A stretch of DNA of 64,000 nt, taken from the NCBI RefSeq assembly GCF_013744875.1, contig NZ_CP059399.1, positions 7,874,001 through 7,938,000 on the forward strand. The letters are read 5' to 3'. A model generated the notes under the pieces. That model saw only the letters and a program-made list of their open reading frames with translations. It searched no databases and was not told the DNA's origin. This DNA comes from Nocardia huaxiensis (GTDB taxonomy: Bacteria > Actinomycetota > Actinomycetes > Mycobacteriales > Mycobacteriaceae). Of the stretch, positions 1 to 8,846 are shown piece by piece (positions within the stretch are counted from its first letter, which is position 1; the number at the start of each line of letters is the position of its first letter). Position numbers and translations under genes: made by a program.

Positions 1-1271
1 ACCTTTGCGCCGCGCCGTTTCAGCTGTCCGAAAAGGTGCTTCAGATGACCCATCTGTTCTTCGATGGTGTAGAAGTACGACAGGATGTTGAACGAGTAGG
101 GATTGGCCAGGCCCAGGAAATTCGGGAAATGCGGCACGGTGACGCCCTCGTAGGCCTGGAAGCGGTTCTCCCGCCACCATTTCCCGAGATCGCGGCCGTC
201 CCGCCCGATGATCTCGAAGGCCGGGAAGTTGGTCTCCCACAAGCTGAATCCGGTTGCCAGCACCAGGGTGTCGACGACGATCTTGTTGCCGTCGGTGGTG
301 ACGACGCCGTCGGATTCGATGCGCGCGATGGAGGTGGTCTCCAGGCGCACGTTCGGACGGTTGAACATAGCGAAGTACAGATTCGAGAACGTGGGCCGCT
401 TGCAGCCGAATTCGTAGTGCGGCTGGAGCTTTCGGCGGACGGCCGGATCACTGACCTGCATGCGCAGGTGCGCGCGGCCGATGGCGGCGGCGGTCTTGTT
501 GAGGAACCGGAACTGCCGGTAGTGCAGCATGCCGGCGATCAGCGTCTGCAGCATCGCGGTATTGGCCACCCGCATGACCCGCTGCGCGGCAGGCGCTTTC
601 GCGAACAGGGTCTGCACCGCCGGCGGGATCGGAGCGTCGATCTTGGGTACCACCCAGATCGGGGTGCGCTGGTACACGGTGAGTTCGGCGGCCGTGCGGG
701 CCAGTTCGGGTGCGAGCTGCACCGAGGTCGCGCCGGTGCCGATCACCGCGATGCGCCGGCCCGCCGGATCGTAGGAGCCGTCCCAGTCCGCGGTGTGGAT
801 CACGGTGCCCGCGAAGCTGTCCAGGCCCTCGATATCCGGATTGCGCGGCTGTGACAGGTAGCCGGTCGCGCCGATCAGATAGCGCGCCGTGATCGGTTCG
901 CCCTCGGCGGGCGTGACGACCCAGTACCGGTGCTCGGCGTCCCAGCGCGCGCCCTGCACCGAGACTCCGAACCGCATGTGCCTGCGCAGATCGTATTTGT
1001 CCGCGATGTGCTCGGCGTAGCGCTTCAGCTCCGCCCCGGGCGCGAACAGCCGAGACCAGTTCGGATTCGGTTCGAAGGAGAACGAATACGTCACCGAGGC
1101 GATGTCCACCGCGATCCCCGGGTACCGGTTCACATGCCAGGTGCCGCCCAGATCCTGCTCGCGGTCCAGAATGAGGATGTCGTCGATGCCCTCGCGCCGC
1201 AACTGGATCGCGGCTCCCATCCCGCCGAACCCGGCGCCGACGATCACCACCTCGTGCTGCGGCATACCCAT
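1..1271 (-). CDS. Flavin-dependent monooxygenase, Baeyer-Villiger type (3' part missing)
   Basis: The visible 423 residues are the N-terminal and central part of a class B flavoprotein monooxygenase, which uses FAD, NADPH and O2 to convert ketones to esters or lactones. The N-terminus carries a GAGFGG dinucleotide fold just after the start, followed by the GTW and RYPG motifs typical of the family. The Baeyer-Villiger fingerprint FxGxxxHxxxW is present as F153 to W163 with H159. The last visible residues read YTIEEQMGHLKHLFGQL, also typical, so the frame is open and the C-terminus lies beyond the left edge. The start is ATG at 1271, preceded by a GGAGG-like ribosome site. The substrate cannot be told from sequence; ketones, steroids and terpenoids are all possible. 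Confidence 0.9.
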   Translation of the reverse strand, partial: MGMPQHEVVIVGAGFGGMGAAIQLRREGIDDILILDREQDLGGTWHVNRYPGIAVDIASVTYSFSFEPNPNWSRLFAPGAELKRYAEHIADKYDLRRHMRFGVSVQGARWDAEHRYWVVTPAEGEPITARYLIGATGYLSQPRNPDIEGLDSFAGTVIHTADWDGSYDPAGRRIAVIGTGATSVQLAPELARTAAELTVYQRTPIWVVPKIDAPIPPAVQTLFAKAPAAQRVMRVANTAMLQTLIAGMLHYRQFRFLNKTAAAIGRAHLRMQVSDPAVRRKLQPHYEFGCKRPTFSNLYFAMFNRPNVRLETTSIARIESDGVVTTDGNKIVVDTLVLATGFSLWETNFPAFEIIGRDGRDLGKWWRENRFQAYEGVTVPHFPNFLGLANPYSFNILSYFYTIEEQMGHLKHLFGQLKRRGAK

Positions 1272-1461
1272 GCGAGTTCCCTCCATCATCATTGATGCAA
1301 TGCGGCACTTTTCCGCACTCTCGACGGTAGAATTCACCGGTCTCCGCGGGCATTACAGAACTCGCCAGGGAATATGCCGAACCCGCCGCGGCGGTCTCCG
1401 ACTCTGGCGTCCCGTCCCCTGTTCGGCCTTCGATCTACTCCAGACCGACCGCACGTCCGAG

Positions 1462-1638
1462 ATGCTGGAGATCGCGATGGTGCTGGAGCATCTGCGCTGG
1501 GTGGGCCGCAACGCGCCGAAGGCTCTGGGCCGCAAGCCGGTTCGGACCGGGCCGCTGCCGCTCACCAGTTTTCAGCGCGGGCCCGGGCTGGACCGGTTGA
1601 TCGTGCGGGCCATCCGGCTGGTGTACGGCCGCGGGTAG
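1462..1638 (+). CDS. Possible 58-aa ORF or gene remnant in a 413-bp gap
   Basis: The gap 1272-1684 lies between the 5' end of the monooxygenase and the 3' end of the GMC oxidase. The only protein-like reading is this plus-strand frame, opening MLEIAMVLEHLRWVGRNAPK and ending in a basic, hydrophobic C-terminus. It looks like the tail of a larger protein rather than a random frame, and the same frame stays open upstream. I do not recognise a family and see no convincing ribosome site. It may be a decayed remnant. Confidence 0.25.
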   Translation: MLEIAMVLEHLRWVGRNAPKALGRKPVRTGPLPLTSFQRGPGLDRLIVRAIRLVYGRG

Positions 1639-1684
1639 GTGAGTGCGCCGGAGCGGGCCGATCCCCACTCCGGCGCACCCGGAT

Positions 1685-3325
1685 TCAGGACCGCGTCGCC
1701 GTGCCGAATCGGATGGGCTGCGCGGCAACAGCATTGGGGGCGGCGTCCACGAAACTCATGGCGCGTTCGGCCAGGGCGGCGATGGTGAGGCTGGGGTTGA
1801 CGCCGATATTGGCGGGCAGCGCCGCGCCATCGGCCACGAGCAGGTTCCGGTAGCCGAAGACGCGGTGGCGGGCATCGATCACGCCGTGTTCCGGGTCGGC
1901 GGCGATGGCCGCGCCGCCGAGGATGTGCACGGTGCTGGGGATCGAGAAGATCGCTTCGGAGACAGCGGCTTTCACCACGCCGCCGGTGCGCTGGGCGATC
2001 CAGTTCGCGGCGCGGTATCCGGCCTCGACATAGGTCGGGATCGGGTTGGCCGGGTCCTGTTCGGTGGTGAGGACCGGGTAGCCGCCGGGCAGCCGGAAAC
2101 GCACGCGCAGGGCCATGGCGTTGTCGTACGCCTGCATGGTGGTGAGCACGATCGAGCGGGCGGCCGAACCCTTGATGCGGTTCGCCCGGGCGAACCGCAC
2201 GGGATTGCGCAGCGCGTCGAGCACGAAGCGCAGCGGGCGGGTGCGGCGATTGCCCTGTGTCACAGCCGGTGTCGTGATCAGCGACATGACGTCGCTGTGC
2301 GCGCCGTAGGTGGCGGGCTGAATGTGTGTGTCCTGGTCCGGTTCGTAGTCCGACATGACCGCCACGCCGCGCGTGAAGTCGCGGCCGTCGTCGGGGGTGC
2401 GGACCACGAGCACGGTTTCGCTATTGGTGCGCACCAGCTCGCCGGTCCGCTCCGACAGGTTGGGCAGGGAGCCGTTTCCCTTGCAGCGCAACAGCAGTCG
2501 CACCGTGCCGAGCGCGCCCGCGGCCAGCACCACGCCGCGCGCGGTCACCGTCCGCCGCTCCTGCCGGAACCAGCGGCCGGTGCGCACGGTCGTCACCGCG
2601 TAGCCGTCCGCGCCGGACGGATCGTCACCGAGCGGGCGGATATCGATCACCGTGCGTTCCGGCTGAATATCCACGCCGCGGCGTTCGGCGAACCACAGGT
2701 AGTTCTTGTCGAGGGTGTTCTTGGCGTCGTACCGGCAGCCGATCAGACAGGAGCCGCAGCGGGTGCAGCCGATCCGGTCGGGGCCGTCCCCGGCGAAGTA
2801 GGGATCGGGTGCGGTCTTGCCGGGCTCGCCCAGGAATACCGCGACATTGCTGCGAGTGTGCTTGTCCCCCAGTCCGTTCGACTCCGCGTATTCGCGCAGC
2901 AGCAGTCCGGCCGGGGTGTCGGCGTCATACGGCGTGACGCCGAGCATGTGCTCGGCGGTGCGGTAATGCGGATCGAGTTCGGTCTCCCAATCGGCCAGTT
3001 CCGCCCACTGCGGGTGGCGCAGGAAGCCCGGCTGCGCCCGGTACAGCGCATTGCCGTAGACCAGCGAACCGCCGCCGACGCCCGCGCCGGTGGCGATCAG
3101 CACATCCTTGAACAGCGTGGTCCGGACGATGCCGCGCAGGCCGAGGCGCGGGGCGAAGTAGTACCGGCGGATATCGGACGCACTCTCGGCGTAATCCCCG
3201 GCCGCGAACCGGTAGCCCGCCTCCAGGACGGCAACCCGGTGGCCCTTCTCGGCCAGTCGCAACGCGCTCACGCTGCCGCCGAAACCGGAGCCGACGACGA
3301 TCCAGTCGTAGTCGAACTGATTCAC
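1685..3325 (-). CDS. GMC-family FAD oxidoreductase (ChoD/cholesterol-oxidase-like)
   Basis: This 546-aa protein has a GSGFGGS Rossmann motif at residues 12-18, the GAGVGGGSL FAD-contact segment at 81-88 and the C-terminal GMC signature (HILGGAAI, then the VADGAALPANIGVNPSLTI region). Relatives include the ChoD-like oxidases of mycolic actinobacteria, which act on sterols or other alcohols. A ferredoxin-like cysteine cluster (C187, C190, C193, C197; C-x2-C-x2-C-x3-C) lies before the KNTLDKNYL segment, as in ChoD relatives; whether it binds a cluster is unknown. The start is GTG at 3325 with AAGGA upstream. A 9-bp inverted repeat sits directly upstream. The substrate is not assignable from sequence. 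Confidence 0.88.
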   Translation of the reverse strand: MNQFDYDWIVVGSGFGGSVSALRLAEKGHRVAVLEAGYRFAAGDYAESASDIRRYYFAPRLGLRGIVRTTLFKDVLIATGAGVGGGSLVYGNALYRAQPGFLRHPQWAELADWETELDPHYRTAEHMLGVTPYDADTPAGLLLREYAESNGLGDKHTRSNVAVFLGEPGKTAPDPYFAGDGPDRIGCTRCGSCLIGCRYDAKNTLDKNYLWFAERRGVDIQPERTVIDIRPLGDDPSGADGYAVTTVRTGRWFRQERRTVTARGVVLAAGALGTVRLLLRCKGNGSLPNLSERTGELVRTNSETVLVVRTPDDGRDFTRGVAVMSDYEPDQDTHIQPATYGAHSDVMSLITTPAVTQGNRRTRPLRFVLDALRNPVRFARANRIKGSAARSIVLTTMQAYDNAMALRVRFRLPGGYPVLTTEQDPANPIPTYVEAGYRAANWIAQRTGGVVKAAVSEAIFSIPSTVHILGGAAIAADPEHGVIDARHRVFGYRNLLVADGAALPANIGVNPSLTIAALAERAMSFVDAAPNAVAAQPIRFGTATRS

Positions 3326-3338
3326 AACACCATTCCTT

Positions 3339-3365
3339 CTCTCTGCGCCTCAGCGTCGCAGAGAG
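3339..3365. promoter_or_regulatory. Perfect 9-bp inverted repeat upstream of the GMC oxidase
   Basis: CTCTCTGCG (3339-3347) and CGCAGAGAG (3357-3365) are exact inverted copies separated by 9 nt. The element begins 13 nt upstream of the GTG start of the GMC oxidase and abuts its AAGGA ribosome site. It could be an operator or an RNA hairpin in the 5' leader. No regulator is encoded next to it. Confidence 0.5.
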
Positions 3366-3469
3366 CGGGTCGTCCGCGGTTGGCCGGAAACGTCAAGGCG
3401 TTGATCCCAGCGGCCACTGTTCGCGGCACCCCTGGCGGCCGCCCGGCCTCGGCGTTTTCACTGTCGACC

Positions 3470-3937
3470 GTGAACGCTCATCGCCCCGCGGAACTCGTCG
3501 GCACCTGGAAACTGCTGTCCCTGCGCCAGGAACGCGCCGACGGTTCGACCGCCGAGCCGATGGGCAGCGACCCGCTCGGCTACATCACCTACACCGAGTC
3601 CGGATATGTGCAGTGCATCCTCGGCCCGGCGCAGCGCCCCAAGCTGGGTGCGCAACCCGACGAGTTCGCCGCCCGCGACGGCCTGGCCCGGGTTCTGTTC
3701 ACCGTGCCCAAACTGCCGGGGCTGCTGCGTCTGGGCGTCTCCGCGCTCCAGACGGTGGTGTACGCCGGCACCTGGGAGGTCGAGGGCAACACCGTCATCC
3801 ACCACGCCGAGCTGGCCGGACTGCCGGACTGGGACGGCACCGATATCGTGCGCGAGTACGAGGTGGAGTCACAGCGCCTGCGCCTGATCGCCCGCTTCCC
3901 CACCAACCGTGTCGTCGTCGACTGGCAGCGGGCCTGA
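3470..3937 (+). CDS. Lipocalin-like domain protein
   Basis: This 155-aa protein contains the LVGTWKLLS opening found in lipocalin-like (PF13924-type) proteins. It continues through short beta strands such as GYITYTESGYVQCIL and GTWEVEGNTVIHHAEL and ends VVVDWQRA. No signal peptide is evident. The GTG at 3470 is chosen because homology begins directly after it; the frame is open upstream and the ribosome site is weak. The aldonolactone oxidase starts 3 nt after the stop, so the two are probably co-transcribed. The ligand is unknown. Confidence 0.72.
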   Translation: MNAHRPAELVGTWKLLSLRQERADGSTAEPMGSDPLGYITYTESGYVQCILGPAQRPKLGAQPDEFAARDGLARVLFTVPKLPGLLRLGVSALQTVVYAGTWEVEGNTVIHHAELAGLPDWDGTDIVREYEVESQRLRLIARFPTNRVVVDWQRA

Positions 3938-3940
3938 ACC

Positions 3941-5323
3941 ATGGCCACACCGCGCATCTGGGGCTCGCACGCCCGCCTGACCGGGCCCGGCACCGCGATC
4001 CTGCGCCCCACCACCCAGGACGAACTCGTCACCGCGGTGCGCGCCGGCCGCCATCGCCACCTGCGCCCCATCGGTTCCGGGCACAGCTTCAACGACATCG
4101 CCTCCGCCCCCGCCGATTCGGCCGCGCTGCTGCTCGACCGGCTGAACCGCGTCCTCGCGGTGCGCCGCTACGACATCGAACGGCCCCGCCCGCCCATGCC
4201 CGCCACCGTGGGCACGGTCACCGTCGAGGCGGGCATCACCATCGACGCCCTGCTGCGAGAACTCCAGTCCCGCAACCTGACCCTGGTCAATGTGGGCGCG
4301 ATCCGGGAACAGACCATCGCCGGAGCCCTCAGCACGGGCACCCACGGCGCGAGCATCCACGTGGGCTCGCTCAGTTCACTCGTGGTGTCCCTCAAGCTCT
4401 TACGCGCCGACGGCAGCGTCACGACGGTCACCCGCGACGACGCCGGCCACGCCGATCTCTTCCGCTCGGCCTGCGTGGGCCTGGGAGCTCTCGGCATCCT
4501 GCTCGAGGTGGAACTCGAAGTGGTGCAGGCCCTCACCCTGCGCCCGGTGCGCCGCATGCTCACCCTCGACGAGTTCCTCGCCGAGGGCGAAACCATCGCC
4601 CGCACCCACCCCTACGCGCGCTTCTACTACTTCCCCTACACCGATCACGTAGAGTGCGTCACCGATATCCCGACGGACGATCCGATTGCCCCGCAAGGCT
4701 TTTCCCACTCCCTGCAACGCTGGGTCCGCGGCACGCTGCTCGACCGCCACCTGGCCGGCGCGCTCTTCACCGCCGCCTCCACCGTGCGCCCGCGGCAGTC
4801 CATCCCGGCGGCCATCCGGCTGGCCGCCTCCAGCCGCGAATCCGGCACCGGCCCCGCCGACATCTCCTGGCGCTGCCTGACCCTCCCCGACCTGCCACCC
4901 CGGCACATCGAGATGGAATGGTCTGTCCCCCTGCAGGATTGGCGTGCGGCCGTGCGGGCCCTGCACACCACCATCGGCCCTCGGCCCACCCCCGCATTCT
5001 TGGCGGGCTTCGTCATCTCCCTCCGCTTCGTGGGCAGCGACGGCGACATCCCGCTGAGCAACAACTACCGCCGCGAGAGCCTCACCATCGACATCATGCA
5101 GTTCCACGCCCTCGACCCCTACCCGTACTTCGCCGCCACCACCCGAGCCATCCGCACCGCCACCACCGAGGCCCGCCCCCACTGGGGCAAGTACTTCGAC
5201 CTCACCGCCGCCGACCTCGCACCCCGCTACCCCGAGTTCGAGGTCTTCGAGCAGGTCCGTGCGGCACAGGACCCCGACGACGTCTTCACCAACCCCTGGC
5301 TCACGCGCGTCCTCGGCTCCTGA
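3941..5323 (+). CDS. FAD-linked aldonolactone oxidase (L-gulono/D-arabinono-1,4-lactone oxidase family)
   Basis: This 460-aa VAO-fold flavoenzyme has the FAD-binding motif GSGHSFNDIA near residue 45, where H48 occupies the position often covalently bound to FAD in this family. It also has the STGTHGAS segment and the C-terminal HWGKYFDLT and DPDDVFTNPWL motifs of the ALO domain. Relatives oxidise sugar-1,4-lactones, and some actinobacterial members oxidise alditols. The ATG at 3941 lies 3 nt after the stop of the lipocalin-like gene. No membrane segment is seen. The exact sugar substrate is unknown. Confidence 0.88.
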   Translation: MATPRIWGSHARLTGPGTAILRPTTQDELVTAVRAGRHRHLRPIGSGHSFNDIASAPADSAALLLDRLNRVLAVRRYDIERPRPPMPATVGTVTVEAGITIDALLRELQSRNLTLVNVGAIREQTIAGALSTGTHGASIHVGSLSSLVVSLKLLRADGSVTTVTRDDAGHADLFRSACVGLGALGILLEVELEVVQALTLRPVRRMLTLDEFLAEGETIARTHPYARFYYFPYTDHVECVTDIPTDDPIAPQGFSHSLQRWVRGTLLDRHLAGALFTAASTVRPRQSIPAAIRLAASSRESGTGPADISWRCLTLPDLPPRHIEMEWSVPLQDWRAAVRALHTTIGPRPTPAFLAGFVISLRFVGSDGDIPLSNNYRRESLTIDIMQFHALDPYPYFAATTRAIRTATTEARPHWGKYFDLTAADLAPRYPEFEVFEQVRAAQDPDDVFTNPWLTRVLGS

Positions 5324-5363
5324 AAGGCGCGTGCTCCTGAAAGAGACGCTGTGCTCCTGGATG
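5316..5363 (+). repeat. Short tandem duplications spanning the stop codon of the lactone oxidase gene
   Basis: GCTCCTGAAAG begins at 5316, recurs at 5333 (17 nt later), and a shortened copy GCTCCTGGATG begins at 5353. The authentic TGA at 5321-5323 lies in the first copy, so the duplication repeats the stop codon context downstream. Confidence 0.6.
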
Positions 5364-5386
5364 ATCCGGGCTGGTAGACAGGTGTC

Positions 5387-6352
5387 ATGTGGAGGTCCTG
5401 TATCGCGGTGGGTACGGCGATAGGTGTGCTGCTGATCGCCGCCGGTTGCGGCAGGGACTTCGGCCGCGCTGCCTCGGTGCCGGACGAGGATATGACCGTC
5501 TCGATGGAATCCGGTGGGCGGCAACGGGAATACGTCGTCCACACGCCATCGCGGCCGGGGAGCGGGAAGCTGCCCGCGGTGCTGATCTTTCACGGTGGCG
5601 GTGGATCCCCGGCCGACATGATCGACGGCACCGGGTTCGACGACCTCGCGGATCGGGAGGGGTTCGTCGCGGTCTATCCGGCCGGGTACGAGCACTCGTG
5701 GAACGACGGGCGCGGCGAGGACACCAAGGCCGGGGCGGCGGGAGTGGACGATATCGCTTTCGTGAGCGCCGTGATCGATCGGATCATCGCGGAGCACGGC
5801 GTCGACCCTGCCCGGATCTATGCCACCGGATTGTCCAACGGCGGCATGTTCACTCAGTTTCTCGGGTGCGCGCTGGCGGGGCGGCTCGCGGCGATCGCAC
5901 CGGTATCCGGAACCTTGCCGCAGGCCGACGAGCACGGGTGCACACCGGGCGTACCGTTGCCGGTGCTCGAGATTCACGGCACGGCAGACCCGATCGTCCC
6001 CTACAACGGTGGTGTGGTGCGGGTGACCGGAGGCCATCGCGGGGGCTCGGGAACCGCACCGGTGTTGTCGGTCGACGCGACGCAGGCACTGTGGCGCGGC
6101 CGCAATCGGTGCGACGGCGAGCCGGTGCGGACCAGCCTCCCGCCGCTGACCAACGACGGAACCTCGGTGGTCACGGAGATCTCCGCGAAGTGTGCGGCGG
6201 GCAGCAGGGTCGAGCTGTATTCCGTTGTGGGGGGCGGGCATACGTGGCCGGGCCGGGACCAGCGCCTGCCGGAGTCGCTGGTGGGCACGGTGACCCGCCA
6301 GTTCGATGCCGCCGAGATCATCTGGCGGTTCTGCAGCGGATTTCAGCGCTGA
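5387..6352 (+). CDS. LpqC-like esterase lipoprotein (PHB-depolymerase/feruloyl-esterase fold)
   Basis: This 321-aa exported alpha/beta hydrolase has an N-terminal hydrophobic stretch ending in a lipobox (LLIAAGC, lipidated C21), so it should be anchored to the outer face of the membrane. The core has HGGGGSP (oxyanion region), the nucleophile in GLSNGGM (S150), the acid in HGTADPIVPY (D201) and the histidine in GGGHTWPG (H285), the full triad of the polyhydroxybutyrate-depolymerase/esterase family. Mycobacterial LpqC is the closest familiar relative. Its 3' end overlaps the convergent glycosyltransferase gene by 10 bp. Confidence 0.85.
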   Translation: MWRSCIAVGTAIGVLLIAAGCGRDFGRAASVPDEDMTVSMESGGRQREYVVHTPSRPGSGKLPAVLIFHGGGGSPADMIDGTGFDDLADREGFVAVYPAGYEHSWNDGRGEDTKAGAAGVDDIAFVSAVIDRIIAEHGVDPARIYATGLSNGGMFTQFLGCALAGRLAAIAPVSGTLPQADEHGCTPGVPLPVLEIHGTADPIVPYNGGVVRVTGGHRGGSGTAPVLSVDATQALWRGRNRCDGEPVRTSLPPLTNDGTSVVTEISAKCAAGSRVELYSVVGGGHTWPGRDQRLPESLVGTVTRQFDAAEIIWRFCSGFQR

Positions 6353-7599
6353 GCGACGACTTGTTCGATGACCTTCACCGCAACGCCCGCACCGTCCTCC
6401 TGCGCGATGCGGGATGCCAGGCGGGCGGCGTTGTCGCGGTAGGAGTCCACGGTGGTCAGTTCCCGTAGAGCCTCGACCAGGGCATCGACCGAGAGTTTCC
6501 GGAGCGGGATGGTCGCGGGGCTGACGCCGAGGACGCGCATGCGGTGGGCCCAGAAGCCCTGGTCCGCCTGGCCCGGGACGGCGGCGAAGGGGACACCGGC
6601 GCGCAGGCTGGCGGAGGTCGTCCCGGCGCCGGCGTGGTGGATGGCGGCCGAGATGCGGGGGAACAGCCAGTCGTAGGGGACGCTGCCGATGGGGAGGACA
6701 TTGTCACCGGTGATGTCGAGGTTCAGCCAGCCCGCCTGCACCAGCGCCCGCCCGCCGTAGCGGCGCAGGGCCGTGCTGACGATCTCGGAGAACTCGGCGC
6801 GGCGGTCGATGCCCTCGGTGGTGCTGCCGAAACCGACGAAGACCGGAGGCGGGCCGGCGTCGAGGAAGTCCACCAGGTCGGCGGGCGGCTCCCAGCCGAC
6901 GGGACGCGGGGGCCACCAGTAGCCGGTCACCTCGAGACCCGGACGCCAGTCGGCCGGGCGGGGTGAGACGCTCGGCGAATAGCCGTGCAGGGCAGTCCAT
7001 CCCGCTTCGGTGCGGCGGCGGCGCAATTCCCTGGCGGAGACCTTGGGCAGGCCCAGGTCGCGACGGAACTCCGCCACGGGTTCGCGGTAGAGGGTGTCGA
7101 AGAACCAGGCTCCGGCGTCGGCGGCGAGCCGGTTGCCCAGGCCGCCGAAATGCTTGCCGCCGAAGTGGCTCGGGGCGTGGTCGGCGGTCGCAGACTGCGG
7201 GAACAGTCGAAGGCCCAGCGCCGGAATACCTTTGGCCTCCGCCAGCTGGAAACCCGAGTATTCGGCGAGCGGGCTGAGCAGCAGGGCGTCGGCGGGTTCG
7301 TCGGCGAGGGCCTCGAGCAGGCCGTTGCCTAGGAAGCGCTGACCTTCGGGCCAGGCCAGCCTGGTCACGTCCGACAGGCCGTGGGCGCTCAGGTCGACCG
7401 CGTACGGGTCGGACATGTCGACCTCGATATCGGCTCCCATGAGCCGGTATTCGAGACCGCACTCGGTGACCAGGTCGCGGAACAGGCAGTGGGCGGCCAC
7501 CACCACCTCGTGGCCGGCGTCGCGCAGACGCAGGCCGACATCCAGTAGTGGGGCCACGTCGCCACGGGTGCCCATGGAGGCGATGACGAACCGGCTCAT
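6343..7599 (-). CDS. UGT/MGT-type glycosyltransferase B of the aminocyclitol operon
   Basis: This 418-aa GT-B glycosyltransferase of the GT1/GT28-like group includes antibiotic and sterol glucosyltransferases. It opens MSRFVIASMGTRGDVAPLL, the characteristic TRGDV...P N-terminus, and has the donor-site region HHAGAGTTSASLRAGVP in the C-terminal half. It probably transfers a nucleotide-activated sugar to a small-molecule acceptor in the cytoplasm. ATG at 7599 overlaps the stop of the preceding glycosyltransferase (ATGA), so translation is coupled. It is a clear paralog of that neighbour, sharing ADWRPGLEVTGYWWPPRP. Last gene of the six-gene operon; donor and acceptor are unknown. Confidence 0.88.
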   Translation of the reverse strand: MSRFVIASMGTRGDVAPLLDVGLRLRDAGHEVVVAAHCLFRDLVTECGLEYRLMGADIEVDMSDPYAVDLSAHGLSDVTRLAWPEGQRFLGNGLLEALADEPADALLLSPLAEYSGFQLAEAKGIPALGLRLFPQSATADHAPSHFGGKHFGGLGNRLAADAGAWFFDTLYREPVAEFRRDLGLPKVSARELRRRRTEAGWTALHGYSPSVSPRPADWRPGLEVTGYWWPPRPVGWEPPADLVDFLDAGPPPVFVGFGSTTEGIDRRAEFSEIVSTALRRYGGRALVQAGWLNLDITGDNVLPIGSVPYDWLFPRISAAIHHAGAGTTSASLRAGVPFAAVPGQADQGFWAHRMRVLGVSPATIPLRKLSVDALVEALRELTTVDSYRDNAARLASRIAQEDGAGVAVKVIEQVVAQR

Positions 7600-8846
7600 G
7601 CGTGCACTCCCGTCAGGCGGGCTTCGATGGCCCGTACGGCGTGGCCGACACCGTCTTCGGCGTCGATGCGGGTGGCGAGACGAATTGCGTTGCCGCGCAG
7701 GGTGCTGTCGGTGGTGGCGCGCCGGATGGCGGTCGCCAGCCGGTCCACGGACAGCCTCCGGTGCGGAATGGTCGCGGCGCTGACGCCGAGAGCCTGTAGC
7801 CGCTGCGCCCAGAAAGGCTGGTCCGAATAGACCGGTACGCCGACGGCGGGCACACCCGCGCGCAGGCCCGCGGCGGCGGTGCCCGCGCCGCAGTGATGCA
7901 CCACGGCCGACATCTGCGGGAACAGCCAATCGTGCGGGACCTCGCCGATGGTCAGCACGTCGTCGGCGGTGACATCCATTCGCAGCCAACCGGATTGGAC
8001 GATGCCGCGCACTCCCGCCCGGCGCAGCGCCGCACCCACGAGTGCGGAGACCTCGGCGCTGCGGGCGGCGCTGTCGACCATGCTGCCGAAGCCGACGAAT
8101 ACCGGCGCCGGACCATCCGCCAGAAATCGCACGAGCTCGGCGGGCGGCTCCCAGTCGATGGGACGCGGCGGCCACCAGTAGCCGGTGACTTCCAGGCCGG
8201 GCCGCCAATCGGCGGGACGAGGCAGAACTTCCGGCGAATAGCCGTGCAGCACGAGCCATTCCGACGCGGTGCGGCGACGCCGCAGTTCCCGGGCGGAGAC
8301 GGCGGGCAAGCCCAGATCGCGGCGGAAGCCCGCGACGACATCGGCATAGACGCGATCCACGATCCAGGTGCCGAACTCCGCGGCGAGCCGATTACCCGCC
8401 CCGCCAAGGGAATACGGCCCCATATTGCTCGGCAGATGAGCGGCGGTCGCGGAGGTCGGCTGGAAACGCAGTCCGACGGCCGGAATCCCCTTGGACTCCG
8501 CGAGCTGGAAACCGGCGAACTCGGTCAGCTGCCCGAGCAGCAGCGCATCGGCGGGGACATCGCGCAGGGCCGCGATCATCCCCTCACCCATGGCCCGCAC
8601 GCCCTGCGGCGACGCGAACGCCCATCCGATGCCGCGCCGATCGGAGATGTCGGTATTGGTCATATCGATGTCGAGATTGGTTGCCATGGGCAGGAATTCG
8701 AGCCCGGACCCGATCACCAGATCGGCGAAGACCTCGTGGGCGGCCACCCCGACCTCGTGCCCGGCCGCACGCAATCCCGCCCCGAGCCCGAGCAGCGGCG
8801 CGATATCCCCGCGACTGCCGATGGCGGTGATGATCAGCCGGCTCAT
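7596..8846 (-). CDS. UGT/MGT-type glycosyltransferase A of the aminocyclitol operon
   Basis: This 416-aa GT-B fold enzyme opens MSRLIITAIGSRGDIAPLL and carries HHCGAGTAAAGLRAGVP in the nucleotide-sugar-binding half. It is a tandem paralog of the next gene: most of the middle and C-terminal domains align, while the acceptor-side N-terminal halves differ more. That is expected if the two add sugars to different acceptors. The frame stays open further upstream, but ATG 8846 is chosen because homology starts there and it overlaps the condensation-domain stop as ATGA. The product is probably cytoplasmic. Confidence 0.88.
   Translation of the reverse strand: MSRLIITAIGSRGDIAPLLGLGAGLRAAGHEVGVAAHEVFADLVIGSGLEFLPMATNLDIDMTNTDISDRRGIGWAFASPQGVRAMGEGMIAALRDVPADALLLGQLTEFAGFQLAESKGIPAVGLRFQPTSATAAHLPSNMGPYSLGGAGNRLAAEFGTWIVDRVYADVVAGFRRDLGLPAVSARELRRRRTASEWLVLHGYSPEVLPRPADWRPGLEVTGYWWPPRPIDWEPPAELVRFLADGPAPVFVGFGSMVDSAARSAEVSALVGAALRRAGVRGIVQSGWLRMDVTADDVLTIGEVPHDWLFPQMSAVVHHCGAGTAAAGLRAGVPAVGVPVYSDQPFWAQRLQALGVSAATIPHRRLSVDRLATAIRRATTDSTLRGNAIRLATRIDAEDGVGHAVRAIEARLTGVHA

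Noticed and set aside
1643..3937. A long plus-strand open frame of more than 700 codons covering the GMC oxidase
   Set aside because: It is the antisense of the GMC gene in GC-rich DNA; only its last 155 codons (lipocalin-like) show real protein features.
5316..5363. The short repeats as a CRISPR array or IS end
   Set aside because: Only two to three imperfect copies without spacers of defined length, and no cas gene or transposase.
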